A DNA stretch of 64,000 bases from Isoetes taiwanensis (GCA_021234155.1 JAJEKV010000197.1:1-64000); one strand, 5' to 3'; shown: positions 21,641 through 34,420, counted from the first letter of the stretch. Numbers and translations are program-made. The notes: generated from the sequence alone by a model not told the origin.

Positions 21641-22137
21641 TTATCCTATGCCTCTTTGTTTAATATAATTGGGGAAAGCTCATAGGTAGAATATTCATAC
21701 AGAATTTGCCATATTTCTTAAACCCATTCAAATGGATCACTCCCTTATGCTTGCTCCATATCGATCCTTTATCCTTTTCAAGATAGATTGTCTGCGATCA
21801 TCAAAAACTCACAAATTTCGTAAACCTGAATTCAGGAATATGTGTTAATGGCCAACTGCTTCAATATTCCTAATAGCCAAAATCAGCAAATGCTGGGAAC
21901 TGTAGGCTTTATAGCGAAAGAAATTGTTAGCCAGATAGCTTTAGTACAGCCTATATGTCAGGACGATTACAAGCAGAAATTAGAGCAGATGGTTCTCCTA
22001 TATGGATTCCTACCAATATTACTCCAGCAGCCTCCACTATTAAGCAGCCCTCCACCTGTTAATCCACCACCTGCCAATCTACCACTTGCTAGCTAATTTC
22101 AACCAAGATCTTACAGCTGTTGCAAAAGGGAAAAAAT
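21641..22137. other. Intergenic
   Basis: A plus-strand ORF (21842-22096) ends in a proline-rich run (PPLLSSPPPVNPPPANLP). No family is recognised and no promoter is evident. Confidence 0.4.
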
Positions 22138-22281
22138 AATATAGAATAGAATAGAATAGAATATAATAGAATAGAATAGAATAGAATAGAATAGAATAGA
22201 ATAGAATAGAATAGAATAGAATAGAATAGAATAGAATAGAATATAATAGAATAGAATAGAATAGAATAGAATAGAATAGAA
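22138..22281. repeat. (TAGAA)n microsatellite, about 28 copies
   Basis: Pentanucleotide repeats are nearly perfect, with two TATAA variants. On the minus strand it reads (TTCTA)n and directly follows the 3' UTR of LINE-A2, so it is that element's tail. Confidence 0.9.
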
Positions 22282-24005
22282 TTATTGTCCCTAGTGCCCT
22301 GAGGCCCACGGACTGATGTAGCATGGGCGAGCTCCCAAAGGGTGCTACTAGCGCAACATGCTGATACATTGTAGCCCTTTCAGAGGGCTTTTCTTATTTT
22401 CTATTGGTACCGACATCCCGCTTATAATCAGCATCATGGCCGCGCAGTGGTGCGTCGCTATCATCAGCTTTTAACTGAGCTTTTTCGTGGGTTCCAATGT
22501 CCCACCTTTCCGGTGGTTCATATTATAAGCCCTCTTTCTTTGTGCACCTCCCGATGTGTAGTTATCATCTCCCTAATTGCATCTGCCAGGTCTTTTATTG
22601 TATCCACTCTTGTCATTAGGATATGTGCTGGCTGTCCCCAACTTATACTCCTGTATTTGTTTCTGATGTCTTCATACACTGTACAATCGTTGAGCATGTG
22701 GTTCTCGTCCTCTACTTTTCCTGTGTTACAGATTCTGCAGATCCGATTCTCCCTTTCCACTTTCCTCCACCTGTCTTTTTTGATTCTTAGATCGTGGCTC
22801 CCCATCCTAAATCTTGCCAAAGTGTCCCTTCTTGTCTTCCCTATTAGATCGTGTCTATACATCTGTTGTCCTATCTGTTGATCCGAGTTGAAGACTACTA
22901 TTAGCCAGAGTGTTTTGGGACCGCTGTGTTTTTGCAACCATGCTCTCATCGCTATTTCGGCCCAGTCTCCATTCCATTTTCCTTCATTTACTAGATCACT
23001 CAGGTTTAATCCCACCTCTCTGGTCCATACTGCCACCTCCCTAAACCACCCACTGCCTGTGATGATATGTGACTTGGCTGATTCCCTGATTGCGATTGTT
23101 GATAGCTTCCCAGTGTGACATCCCCTGTTGTCTTTCATCAAGTATGTGACGGTCCTTTCCGATGTTCTTACCTCCATTGGTCTCTGACCTGTCTCATATA
23201 CCATGGCTGTCAGAGGTGTGTTTGCCTGCACTCTGAACTCCTGTCTATGCCATTGCCTAAAAATCCCTTCTTGCTTGTCCCACTTTTTGTCTGATAGGCC
23301 GAGCCCCCATGCCTCTGTTCCATATAATTGTGTCGACGCAACCACTGTATTAAACAGGTAACACTTGATCTCCCAGTCAATTATTCTGCTCCTATTACAG
23401 AAGTTTTTCATATTAAAAGAGCTTCCAATAGCTGCCTGGAATCTGGCATCCGCTTTCCTGGACCAATTGCCTGTGCCGTGTGCATCGTATCCTAGATATT
23501 TTGTACTCTGCCGATTCTTCCAATTCTATCCTCATATATTTGAAGGGTATGTGTGCCTATTCCTGGTGCCGAACATAACTATTTTGGTTTTCGCGAGGTT
23601 CACTATTAGCCCTGTCCTTTTGCAAAAGGCCTCTAGTAGCTCTAGTAACCTGTGCATACCCTTGTGCTTTGTAGCCATCATGCTTAAGTCATCAGCATAC
23701 AACATGATAGGTACCCTAGTGTCCCCCAATATGGGGGCGTCTGCATCCCCCTGTCGTTCTGCGATGAAACCTTGTAATACATCTATGCAGATACCGAATA
23801 GTGTCGGGGACAGGGGGCACTCCTGTTTAACTCCTGTGTCACAATCTATTGCCTATCCTTCCTATTCCATTTTTGCATATACTCTCTGGTATAGTCGCGC
23901 TATCGATCCTACCATGCCTTCTGGGGCCCGCATATCTACTAGTCTCTGTAACAGCTTTTCCCTCGGGACGGTGTCAAATGCCTTTATGACACACAAAATA
24001 GCAAA
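22138..24005 (-). mobile_element. LINE-A2: 5'-truncated LINE with (TTCTA)n tail
   Basis: It starts abruptly at about 24005 inside the RT with CVIKAFDTVPREKLL. It continues through CPLSPTLFGICID and PIMLYADDLSMMATKH (intact YADD) and VNLAKTKIVMFG. The 22518-23411 frame has TQLYGTEAWGLGL and a C-terminal zinc knuckle CRICNTGKVEDENHMLNDC (C-x2-C...H...C). Domain order and wording match LINE-A1 and LINE-A3. A few stops occur before 23532. 5' truncation is the usual result of incomplete target-primed reverse transcription. Confidence 0.8.
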
Positions 24006-24539
24006 ATGGTTGGAGAAGATGGACCTATCTTACTTCGGTGGTGGAGTAACTATCAAGCCGATACAGGTGCTAATCTTCCTTGGAATTTGAAAGAAGTTTT
24101 CCAAAGCCATGGATACAAATCTAGATGATTAAACACAAGTCTAGTGGGTCACAGACAGATGCAGCCCGAGATTTTAATGAAAAGAGTTTCGAAGTGCGTT
24201 TGAAGCACATTATTTGCCTATAAATTATTATAGGATATCGCAAAAAATGGGACCTTCTAAAGCAGGATGATTGGAGAGACAATATTGGCTATTACATGAA
24301 GTTTAGTCACTTGCGATCTCAAGTTCGGAACTTGAGTGAAGATGAGCTCCTCATAAATTTGTGAATGAACTACGGGAGGATATATTTGCAGAGTTGGATC
24401 TTTAACCATCCAACCGGCTCCACTGGGGAATTGCAAATACAAGCAAACTACTCTTGCTCTTCACCTTTCACCTAATTTTCTGTTTATATGTTGTTGCAAG
24501 AGTTTAGAAACATAAAGCATTTCCGACATCCGTATCAAT

Positions 24540-24551
24540 TGATATCAGAGC
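24540..24551 (+). other. Primer-binding-site-like sequence (tRNA-Met type)
   Basis: TGATATCAGAGC resembles TGGTATCAGAGC, the site complementary to initiator tRNA-Met used by plant LTR retrotransposons. An ATG follows at 24582. No matching LTR pair was found, so this would be a remnant at best. Confidence 0.3.
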
Positions 24552-24639
24552 GAGGTTTCCGATTCTTCTAGGAGCTACGAGTGATGGGATTGTCAAAGGA
24601 ATTTCAATTCATTATTCTTTGAGTTGAATCAAAGAAGTC

Positions 24640-25180
24640 AGGTGCAATGGTGTTAAAAAATTTAGGGCTGTAGAATATCAATGATTTTGCATGTGCTGCA
24701 AGCACTGTAGTTCTTAGAACTAATAGTGCATGACATCTGAATGAAGTAAAAAATTTTGAACTTGAATAGAACATATATAAGCTTTGTGGCAATTCGCATT
24801 GTGATAAAGAAAGAGCTATGTGTTTTTTGTGGGAATGAGTCATAGTACCTAGATCGTGTGTTACAAATGATTGTGGATTTCTAATTTACGAGAATGGAAG
24901 TGTTGGCCTGCCAAAAGACCAACAATTCAACAAGAGCAAGCTAGAGGTATAGTCGATAGATTCTTGAAGAGCAACTAAAGGAGCTTGGCAAATTGAAGAC
25001 AGTTGCTCCAAGCAAGATGGAGCAGCAGTGAAAAGGATGCAAGGGACTGAACTCTTAGATAAGCTAGAAGCAAAAAAATTAGAAGTATCTGCATTAGCTT
25101 GTCGTAGAGATGAGTATCTTGTTATGGAGACTTGTAATAGCAAACAAATTCTTCATCAAACTGAATTGAATTTTACTTTG
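24640..25180 (+). pseudogene. Possible RPAP2/Rtr1-like zinc-finger fragment
   Basis: Across in-frame stops the plus strand reads NIYKLCGNSHCDKE and, further on, a Cys-containing segment SCVTNDCGFLIYENGSVGLP. A later frame gives IVDRFLK and related helix-like text. The LCGxxxC word preceded by an ERNI-like segment is reminiscent of the RPAP2/RIMA family of RNA polymerase II CTD phosphatases. Stops at several points make this a pseudogene if real. The match is short and could be coincidental. Confidence 0.25.
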
Positions 25181-26357
25181 TCATTATCACCCATCTACCT
25201 ACCATAACCGCATACACGCTCCAAAAGCCTATTCTGATTATCTGAGCCTATACAACTTTCTAGCCTGAATATGAAACTACCAAAAGCATTTTACTTATGC
25301 TTACGGAGATCCATATTGCAGAGATCTAAGGGTAATTACACACCAATGGTTATGTTAGCTTAAAAGTTAAAATTTTAAGATAACGGCGTTCACACCGGTT
25401 TGGTTAATCATTTCTGTTAAAATCAAAGGTGTTAAGGTTTAACGTAGCTAGTTAGGTTAAATTTTAATATAATCATGATGCATACATGTTTTGGTTATGT
25501 TAAACCCTAACAGCATGTTAAAATTGTTAACAAAATGTGTTGTGAATTTATCCCCGATTATCGAAAGCACGGTTAAAAGGTTTAATCACTTATGACAATG
25601 GCGGCGGACGGCATAGCCGGGCTTACACACGAATTGTTGGTCCTACGAATCTCTGCAGCCATTCAATCTTCTCTTTTGTCTTATTTTTGTCTCCGTGTAT
25701 GTTCTCAATCTTTTCTTTGCATTCATAGGTATGTTCTAATCCTTTTCTTTGCTTTGATGGTACTTCTACTTCTCTCGTAGTCTAAACTCGATCTTATCTT
25801 CCAAATGCCAAATTCCATCTATAAACATAAAAGCGTTGCAAATGGTAAATTTCACGGGTATTTTGGATATCCTCTTCACAACGCCAAATCTGATAATTTA
25901 TCTGTACAAAGCAAAGTTGTATGGTCCCGACCGAATGGAAACAATGGTCGGGCATGTTTGAAATTGTGAGAGTGCTAGTATTTTTGTGTTGCTACCGATT
26001 GAATTTGATCAGCTATAGGTAGATCAATAGGTAGATCAAAATGGCATGGCACATAACATCTGCTTTTGAGCCTTGTACAAGAAGAATGTAGAGGATAGAC
26101 GAATGTAGGAATGGGGCTTACAAGGTTATGTACGCCAAGCCTCGGATCTGTTAGATTTTAAGGGAGCCAAGGGCTTCGGGAACAATTCCCGATAATTCCC
26201 TCCCATAAAAACGAGCTTAATGACGGTAGTGAAGATTCATCTTCTACAAATGCGATTTTTACATTTTTACAAAGATTTACATTTATTCCACATTTACATT
26301 TTAAGACTCAATTGTGAAAGAAGCTTCCACATTGCATTACGCCTCCATTCCCCGATA

Positions 26358-26717
26358 AGAATAGACTGCCCCCTTGTTAAAAATTGGCCTTATGTCGGGT
26401 CCTTTAGCGTTATTGTGCAAAGACAAAGACATGAACTCACCGCAGAACATCAAGTAATGATATGATAATGTTAAGCTAGGTCAGTAGCGTCAACATAACT
26501 GGGATGAGATGTGAGATCTAGTCCGGTTTTTTACTATGCTATTGGCCTCAAACCACGATGACGAAGACAATCGGATGGCCCCCGCCACAAGATTGAGAGA
26601 CACGGATAAGTATAGACCGGCCCTTAGGTGAAAATTGGCCCTTAGGTAAAAATTGTACGTAAAATTGTGCAAAAGCAAAGACATGAACTCTCTCGCAAAG
26701 CGGTGCATCAAGTAATG
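26358..26717. repeat. Direct duplication within the Harbinger-like element
   Basis: About 100 bp at 26358-26459 reappear at 26606-26717. They share ATTGGCC, then TTGTGCAAA, then AAAGACATGAACTC, then CATCAAGTAATG. Copies have diverged with small indels. Confidence 0.6.
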
Positions 26718-26859
26718 GGCAAAGATAAAATAACCGTTGAGCACATAAAGTGACTAGAAGATTGATTTTCAAAATCTGAATTCGGGACTGAACTATAGTT
26801 GAATCATGTCTTTATGAGTAGCAATGGAATTTTTGAGTTGGATGGCATGGGGCCTCGAG

Positions 26860-27362
26860 TTCTTTAAGCATTTCAAGAAAACATTGCTGGAATTTTACAA
26901 TGAATCTAATGGATGCGGCTTTCCTAAGTTAACCATTAACTTACTAGATATATATCCACACCGCATTTAGGGAAATTGACAAGGCTGGTATTATGAATAT
27001 TAGCTCCGAGTAATAATCAATGTTAAAGTTGAGCTCTCTCTTTTGTCTAAGTTGAATCTCTATCCAATCTATAGACGACTTCACATCTTCAAGAGTGATA
27101 TTTTTAATGTCATCATGGATCAACTTGGCAGCAGAGGGAAATATGGTTACACTTGATTTCCCTTGTAGTGGTCGGCGGGCATACAATATGAGCTGCATTG
27201 CCAAAATAGTTTTCGTGAAGAGGAGGGCTCCATCGATTTTTTACTCTCAAATTGTAAGGATAACGAGAATGTTGTGGTGACATGATTTGGCAAGTCACGT
27301 GCTTCGATCATGGCCTTCCATGCCATGCTAGAGATGGCTTCAAATGCAAAGAACATGGCCAT
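26860..27362 (-). pseudogene. BAHD acyltransferase fragment inside the Harbinger-like element
   Basis: Minus-strand text in three successive frames reads FEAISSMAWKAMIEARDLP, then RWSPPLHENYFGNAAHIVCP, then AAKLIHDDIKNITLEDVKS. The YFGN segment with preceding PPL is a hallmark of the middle of BAHD enzymes. These transfer acyl groups from acyl-CoA to alcohols or amines in the cytosol. A following stretch NLGKPHPLDSL is close to the DFGWGKP structural motif. The HxxxD active site would lie upstream and was not found. Frameshifts and stops show it is a captured, dead fragment and not a gene. Confidence 0.65.
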
Positions 27363-27460
27363 ATGAGTAGGGGCTCAAATGCGAGATGGCCATATGAGTA
27401 GAGATGGCTTCAAATGCAGAATGGCCATATGCGAACATGGCCATATGAGTAGGGGCTTAT
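27330..27460. repeat. Short scrambled repeats (GGCCATATGAGTAG units)
   Basis: GGCCATATGAGTAG occurs three times within about 100 bp, alternating with copies of GATGGCTTCAAATGCA. This is a local, recent rearrangement at the upstream edge of the BAHD fragment. Confidence 0.7.
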
Positions 27461-28080
27461 TAATGCTCAAGGAAAACTCACAATAGTTCTTTTTGTGTGC
27501 AAAAGGTTTTAAACTACACTTCTTGCATATTGCGCCTTGACTAGTTTGCATAATGAATGTAGTTTTATATGCTCTTTCAAAGATTTTGACGAACCATTTT
27601 GGCTATGGTATGACAATTGCAATGCCTTTCATTTCTCGCACTTTTGAACACGGGATGAGTTAATTGGCATACAACAAAGGAATGCTTAGGATTTTTATAG
27701 TGTATTGAAAGTGTATCTAAAATGGGCCGTGACTTTGAACAAGAAGGTGATTGAACAAAGAAAAGGTGACTTTGAACGATGAACGGAGCTTTTGATTTTA
27801 TGACTAAATGTCTGGTGTGAATGCGTTTTTAACCAATTATGTTATGTTATTATATAACATAACTGAATAGGTGTGCATGCATCTTAACGGATTCTGTTAT
27901 ATTAAAAACTTAACATAACAGTTTCAATCTGTATTCAGTTTTAACAGAATCTGTTAGATTAATATTAAGATAACCAAGAGTGCGTAAGACGCATTATGTT
28001 AACCTTAATTTAAGATAATAAAAGTGGGGTTAAAATCTATTTTTTAAGATAACATAACCAATGGTCTGAAAGTGCCCTAA

Positions 28081-29097
28081 GAGGGTTGCTCGGCGTCAAG
28101 GATGCTGAATATTATTATCAGAGGACTAGAATGAATTTTCTTACTGTACGAATAAGCTACCTATGATGCTCCACAAGTTGAATAAACATTAGAAGGTGGT
28201 GCTTGAACATGACTGAGCGACTAAAAAGATGAGCCACAAATAGTGGGATGAGATGCATTTTCCACAGGATTAATACGCACGCTAGGAGGGGCCGGGATTG
28301 AGGCATCTTTAGGAGAGACACGACCAGGGATAGACCTTAAAAGATGGAAACCAACGAGACAAATCTTCAGCATTTAACACTCATTGCCGCAGTGGCCATC
28401 GCCCTTGCGTTTTTCGGAGCGCCACCACCTTTTCGGCATCCGCATAAACTATATCTAGCAGCCGCAAAACCTTGCGTCCGAGTTGATGTTACTATGGAGT
28501 CACTATGAGTTCAGTGCGGCTGCGAACCCACCTCGAAGCAACCGCACGTTGTTTTGGTTGGGCATCCCCAGAATTGCAAAACGCAAATGCCAGGTTTTGT
28601 GCGCGGCTGTGCTCCTGAATTTTTGCGCCTGTGACATTTTTCGACGATAAAATGCATATTTTTACGCGACGATATTTTTTACTTATAAAATGCATATTTT
28701 TACAAGAAAAAAAGGGAAGTTTTATATGTTTCGTACTTTTTTTATATTTTACATTATCTTTGGATTTATGGGTTGGATAGTCTTCAATGATACTTGATCA
28801 CTATCCAATAAACAAGTATAGAGGATATACAGTAATGGTTATGGCAAGTACATTTCCATGTATCTTCCATACAGGCTCTAAAACAACATTTCTCAAGTCA
28901 GTACGTTTATTTCAGAGAATTATATTTAGAACTGATTTGAATTGAGTTGACCACAAATGTACATATTAACGCATTTATCCATGAAAAAGTGCAGAGCGAT
29001 TGCATCCATTCGCACATGTGCATACTACTGCCTCATAATAAAGATAGGTTGATGGACCCAGGAAGAGCAAGAAAACAAGGTGTGCCAAGTGGAAGTA
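28081..29097. other. Intergenic, no gene recognised
   Basis: The stretch 28380-28560 is GC-richer with CGCAxxGGCxxTCGC words but no open coding logic. A repeated AAAATGCATATTTTTAC occurs near 28650 and 28690. Confidence 0.4.
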
Positions 29098-29800
29098 TTT
29101 TTTTTTTTTTTGAAGAATTGTGTCATCAATATATTAAAAGAATGGTAATGTTACAAAGCAAGTGAGGAGGAAGGAGAACTGCCCCAAAGAGACAGCGATA
29201 CCTCGACACTCCACAACAAACTCACAGAAAAACTGCAACTCTACTGCTGTACAAACCGACCATCACCATCTACAACACCCAAGAAGTCCCGCCAAATGGC
29301 AAACGTCCGCTCTACTACTCCCGGGAACACCAGAAAGCTTTGAAATAGCTTGTACCTGAGTTGAGGAATCAGAGAGGCTGCAGGCTGCTGAATCCTCTGA
29401 AAGATCCACAACCGCCGCCGCTTCCAAATCAGCCACACCAACCAAGCCACGCACAAATGCAAGGCTTGCTGCCGCAAGAGCGGCCAAGCACCAGGATACA
29501 CATGAAGCAGCAACTGCTGGCTAGTCAATCTCACCTGAAACAGAGCCCTAACCCAATCCCAGGCAGCCTGCAAGTGAGGGCATAAAACCAGACAATGCTC
29601 CACAGTCTCACGATGAAGGCCACAACAAGGGCAGAGAGGGCTCACACCCGGCCTAAACCGACTCACAAGGGCATTCACCCTGATACAACGGTGCACCACC
29701 TGCCACAAAAGCACCCTAACCTTCAGTGGGGGAAGTGAGCTCCATGTCCACGTCCAAACCGAGCGCCATCGAGAACCCGGAAGCTGCATATTTGATAATG
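29098..29800 (-). mobile_element. LINE-B1: 5'-truncated plant L1-type LINE with poly(A) tail
   Basis: The frame 29810-29241 (minus) contains VWTWTWSSLPPLKVRVLLWQVVH and then CPCCGLHRETVEHCLVLCPH. That is the zf-RVT zinc-binding domain found after the RT in plant L1 elements, followed by the usual AWLVWLIWKRRR segment. The element ends in a 14-base A tail (plus-strand T run 29098-29111). RT and endonuclease are missing through 5' truncation. No clear target-site duplication was identified. Confidence 0.8.
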
Positions 29801-29810
29801 AGTGCCACAC

Positions 29811-30248
29811 TTTTCAGAACTACCCAATGTTTGCATCGATTCGGACACGACAAAACAGGTAACCGCTGTATGTAATGCTAAAAACGCCCCCATTAGGGAC
29901 ACCAGCATCGTATATTCAAGAGGTGGTAGATATACAGTCTCAATTGTGCCCCTGATTGTAACATTGACATGTATAAAATGTGTAATCCATTTACAAGCTT
30001 ATTATTGCTAAGTTCTTTTCTTCGAAAACCCTTCGAGGCAGGCTTTTCCCATCCTCAACAGTAATCAGTCAACTGTTCTTTCTTTACCTGTTTGGATCCT
30101 ATAGGTTATCCGTAAGCATTTGGTTAATCTGGTTCTTGTAGTGGGGCATCTTTACAACTCCAAAGTACTATTATCCCAAAGCTTACTTAGAGCATAGACA
30201 CTTAGATTGTAGAATAGCATTTTACAAAATCTGGATTTTAACAACTAA
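29811..30248. other. Intergenic
   Basis: No gene or repeat recognised. Confidence 0.4.
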
Positions 30249-30265
30249 AACATGTCAGCTTTATT
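30249..30265. repeat. Target-site duplication of LINE-B2, left copy
   Basis: AACATGTCAGCTTTATT (17 bp) is identical to 36870-36886. It directly abuts the poly(A) tail of the element (T run on the plus strand). Confidence 0.9.
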
Positions 30266-30810
30266 TTTTTTTTTAATTGAAGGCTTCTATATATATTTAA
30301 AAAGGGATTTACAAAAACTTCTTTTTCAAGGGAGAAGGAACCCTATAAAAAAAAAGAGAGGAGATCCATAAAAAACCAGTTTTTAAAAACAGGGATCATC
30401 CTATAACTGTTTATATTAGAACAGACTAAATGTTAAAAATATCTAAAATATCTCGCTATAAGGGTCTCTGTCTCCAGAATAGATAGAGTATTCAGTGATA
30501 GGATCTCAGATGATAGTTCCTGGTTTTCCTTGCCTTCCCCTTCGTCTTCTCGTGAAAAGTGCAGTAGATGCACATGCATGCTTTTGCCTTGGCCATGTTG
30601 AACCGGCCCCTGCTATCCTTTGCTTGGCAGATAAGCTCTCTCCTTATATTGTAATTCTGATCACAGCAACATCCACACTGGCATCTCTCCGTATGCTCCA
30701 GAACATTGGCTGGTCCAAATATCTTGATCCATTCATTGTTTACATTCAGGTCCATCTTCCTCCACTTGAGTTTTCGCATCAGCATAAATAAGGTACCTGC
30801 AGTAATAAAG

Positions 30811-33800
30811 TCACCCATTAATCTCTTGAATCCACTTAACATCAAATTGGAATTGTTTGATTATTCCTTCGGGAGGAATAATTTCACAATTAAAAATGAA
30901 AGAGTTCCTGCCCTTCCATATCCTCCAGAGGAGGATAAAAATTCTCCAATCTTTGGGATTCTCTGGCATAAAAAAATCCTTCTCACTGAGATGAATGAGA
31001 TCATAACCCAGAATTTCTGAGGCAAGCTCTAAAATCCACTCAGACCAAAGGCACCCTCTAAAAAGATGATTTTCATCCTCCTTTGCTCCAAGGCATCTTT
31101 CACAGATGTCAGAATTGGCCATGGATAATTTATATCTTTTCGAGTTAGTAGCCAAAGCCCTATGCCAAAGTTGCCATATAAATTACTTAATCTTCGGGTT
31201 TATGGGACTTTTCCACATAAAATTCAAATTCTTGACGCATCTCTCCGGCTGAACATCCCATTTTGTATGAATAGTAACTCCTTCTCCCCTCATGAGATAC
31301 CTATATGCTTTCCTAACAGCATCCTTCATTTAACCAAGAGTTCTCTTCATGAGTCCAGTGATTATGCATGATGGCATTAAGCACATTGTCATATAGGGTT
31401 CTAGTCTGCATTCCTTCATTGGCTAAAGTGGATCTGTCAAAAGGTATAATACCATTAGTATCAAAAAGATCCCTTATAAATATGATTCCCTTACTCTTCC
31501 ATAGCTTGGCCTGATCAGGAAAGTGGCAAGCCAAGCAGAGATTGGGATTGTTGAGGAGGACTGCTGGATTCCAGAAGATAGTTTGGTCCATGGATAGCCC
31601 TTCTTTCCAATTGTACATCCCCTTAATTTGATCCCAAGCCTTGATCCACTTCTTGATAATGCTTGGAATGGAGATAGGGACAGTAAAAGGAAAAAAGATA
31701 GAATGGGGAAGCTCCATCTTCAGAGATCTCCACCCATATGGATGGCATTTTCCAATATAATGTCTAATCAGGATGGATATAGGGTGCTTGATGGAGTTAT
31801 AACAGGCCTTATAAAAGTACTTGGCAGCCAAGGCAATCCCCTGTTTCTCAATATTAATTGTTCCCAATCCTCCATTACTCTTAGATTTGCAGCATTCTTT
31901 CATTGACACCGGGTGCCAGCATCTCCTGTTTTGCCCACAGGCAATGAATCTACCAATAATTCCCTGCAGCTTGTTAGCAATCTTTTTTGGAGCAAGAATA
32001 ACTGAAGATTGATACACATGAGAAGAAGAAATCATAAAATTAGCTATGACTGCCCTACCATTCTTGGAGAGATATTTAGAGTTCAGAGTGTCGACCTTTT
32101 TGTAGAATTTTTCAATAATACTTCCCCATAGATCTGAAGCGTTACTTCTGATTGCAAAGGGGATTCCCAGGATCTTTGAACTAGTATTGGGGGAGTTATA
32201 CTTACATCCCATAGTTACAGCCATCACCTCTCCCTTTTCTTGTTCTCTTGCTTGAATTGCTGACTTGGCATGGTTTATTTTACATCCTGAAGCCTCCCCA
32301 AATTCTTCAAGGATTCTCTGAGTATTCATTATGGAACTCTCATCCATAGATATTAGGATAAAGGTATCATCTACAAAATGCCCATTTAGAATTTGATCTG
32401 CCTGAGAATTCTCAGGAAGTCTCAATCCTTTAATAAGGTTAGTATTCTTTGCAGCATCCAGCCTACAATGGAGGGCTTCCATGATAATTAGAAACAGGAA
32501 AGGGGCAAGGGGGCAACCTTGTTTTACTCCTCTCTGAATTGTAAGGAATGGACTGCACTCACCATTAATGAGGACAGCTGATCTCGAGTTATACAAAATG
32601 GCCTCAAAGATTTGAATGCTTTCATTGCTGAAACCTAGAGCCCTGCAGCATCTAAATAAAAAATTCCAACTTACAGTATCAAATGCCTTGGTGATGTCGA
32701 GTTTTAGGAGTGCCACACTCTGATTGGAGTCTTTTGCCCATTGGAGTCCCAAGATAGCTGTTATCACATTGTCTAAAATGAACCTATCTTTGAGGTAGGC
32801 TGATTGAGAACTACTTATAATAAGATCCAAAATGGTTTTCAGTCTCAATGCAATAGCTCCTGAAATGATCTTGTAGATAACATTAGAGAGGGAGATTGGT
32901 CTGTAATCCGAAAAGGTGTTGGGAGAGTCAATCTTAGGAATTAAGGCAATAAAACTGGTATTGATTCTTGCATCCAGAATCTTTGTCTCCCTGAACTCAT
33001 TGGCTATTTTGGTGATGCTGTCTCCAAGCAAGGGCCAAGTCTTCTTAAAAAATTCTGCTGGAAGGCCATCAAGGCCAGGGGTCTTCCCATTTTCCATGTT
33101 CTTGACAACCTGCAAAAGCTCATTGTTTACAAAAGGTTTAGTCAGATATGAGTTTTGTTCATCATTGACCTTTTTATTTAGACAAATAAACTCTTCCATA
33201 ACCATGGGAGTAGAGTCCATGTTGGATCCCATAAGCTTTTTAAAGTGGTCGATTGCAGCTTGTTTGAGGTCCTTGTCTTCAGAAATTACATTATCATCCA
33301 CCCTGACCTCATAAATATGATTTTTCTTGACCCTAAATCTGGCCTTATTAAAGAAGTACTTGGAATTACATCTCTCATCCTCCTTTAACTCTTTTATTTT
33401 GGCTTTTAATTTCCATCCTTTTGCAATCTTTATTTCTTCGATCTCAATTTGCTTTTTTATCTCCCCTTTTTGCTCATCACTTGCTGTTGTAATGCTTTGC
33501 CTTAAATTCTGAAGATGAGCTCTGTTTTGAATATAAATGTTCTTGCCCCATTCCTTGAGCCAACATTTTATTTTTTTGGCTATATCTATCCACCAATACA
33601 TCCATCCTGTACTTCCAGTGGGCATAGGATTTCCATTGATAATTTCCCCCAGCTTGATCATAAAATCATCATTATCCATCAAGCTAATGTTCATTTTGAA
33701 ATAGGCTTTTCTTTTATTGCCTCTGCCCTCCCTTGAGATGGTTATCTGCTAGGGATAATGATCAGAAATAGTATAGCCTTCAAGGTTGTCAACTCTGCTG

Positions 33801-34420
33801 CTACTGTTCCACAAATTCTCACTCAGGTAATACCTGTCATGAAGGCAGCAAATAGGGTCAATTCTGTGGTCAGACCAACTGAAAGCTTGAGGTTTGGTTC
33901 TGGCTAAGGTTAAATTATGGGAGGAGAGAAGATTATCCCAGGCAAGAAGATTCCTAAAGTTCTTATTCCTCATAAAACTATCTGTAACCATATTACAGTC
34001 CTCCACATCCAATTTGCTCAAACTGCTATTAATTCTGTTCCACATCAGGGACCTTTCAGAAGGCTCATGATAAGAATAGACATTGGTAAAGGCTATCCTG
34101 CACGAGTCTATTTTACCAACAAGAGTCTGCCATCTACCATTTGTATCATTAATCATGTAAATGTCCTCCAAGTTAATTCTGTGACTCCATGCAATGGCTA
34201 TTCCTGCAGACGAGTTGTTAGCAACAATAGACCAAATATTATAATTAGGAGGAAGAATATTAGAAATAATCCTTTCGTGATTGGGATCATGAATCTTATG
34301 TTCCTGGATAAAAAGAATATCAGGGCATAGGTTAGATAAACAAACTTTAATTCTGTCCCTTTTTATGCTATTATTAATACCTTGGAGATTCCAAGTAATC
34401 ATCTTGATAGATCTTAACAT
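30811..34420 (-). pseudogene. LINE-B2 ORF2: endonuclease, reverse transcriptase and zf-RVT
   Basis: ATG at 34420 starts MLRSIKMITWNLQG. The EEP endonuclease has WNLQG, IQEHK, a GDFN-like EDCN, and the final SDH. A lone TAG at 33749-33751 separates it from the RT, in the same frame. In the RT (numbered from 33694), TPGLDGLPAEFFK is near 205, LDITKAFDTVSW near 333 with catalytic Asp, RGVKQGCPLAPFLF near 390, and FVDD near 440 in place of YADD, keeping both Asp. A frameshift near 31320 and a TAA near 31184 precede the zf-RVT (CERCLGAKEDENHLFRGC, frame to 30811). Its few lesions make it a recently dead copy. Confidence 0.85.

Larger units (their letters stand above)
25330..28077. mobile_element. 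Harbinger-like DNA element (2.75 kb) carrying host gene fragments
   Basis: The element starts GGGTAATTACACACCAATGG and ends, in inverted orientation, GGGCACTTTCAGACCATTGG; both continue GTTATGTTA then CTTAAAA. It is flanked by TAA at 25327-25329 and 28078-28080. A 3-bp TAA/TTA duplication with GGG-starting termini is characteristic of PIF/Harbinger. Subterminal zones (25360-25560, 27830-28060) are full of GTTAACATAAC-like words, probable transposase sites. No transposase was recognised inside; instead there is a broken BAHD acyltransferase and a local duplication. It is therefore nonautonomous and of Pack type. Confidence 0.7.

Noticed and set aside
22079-22369. ORF with ILFYS repeats
   Set aside because: Translation of the (TTCTA)n LINE tail.
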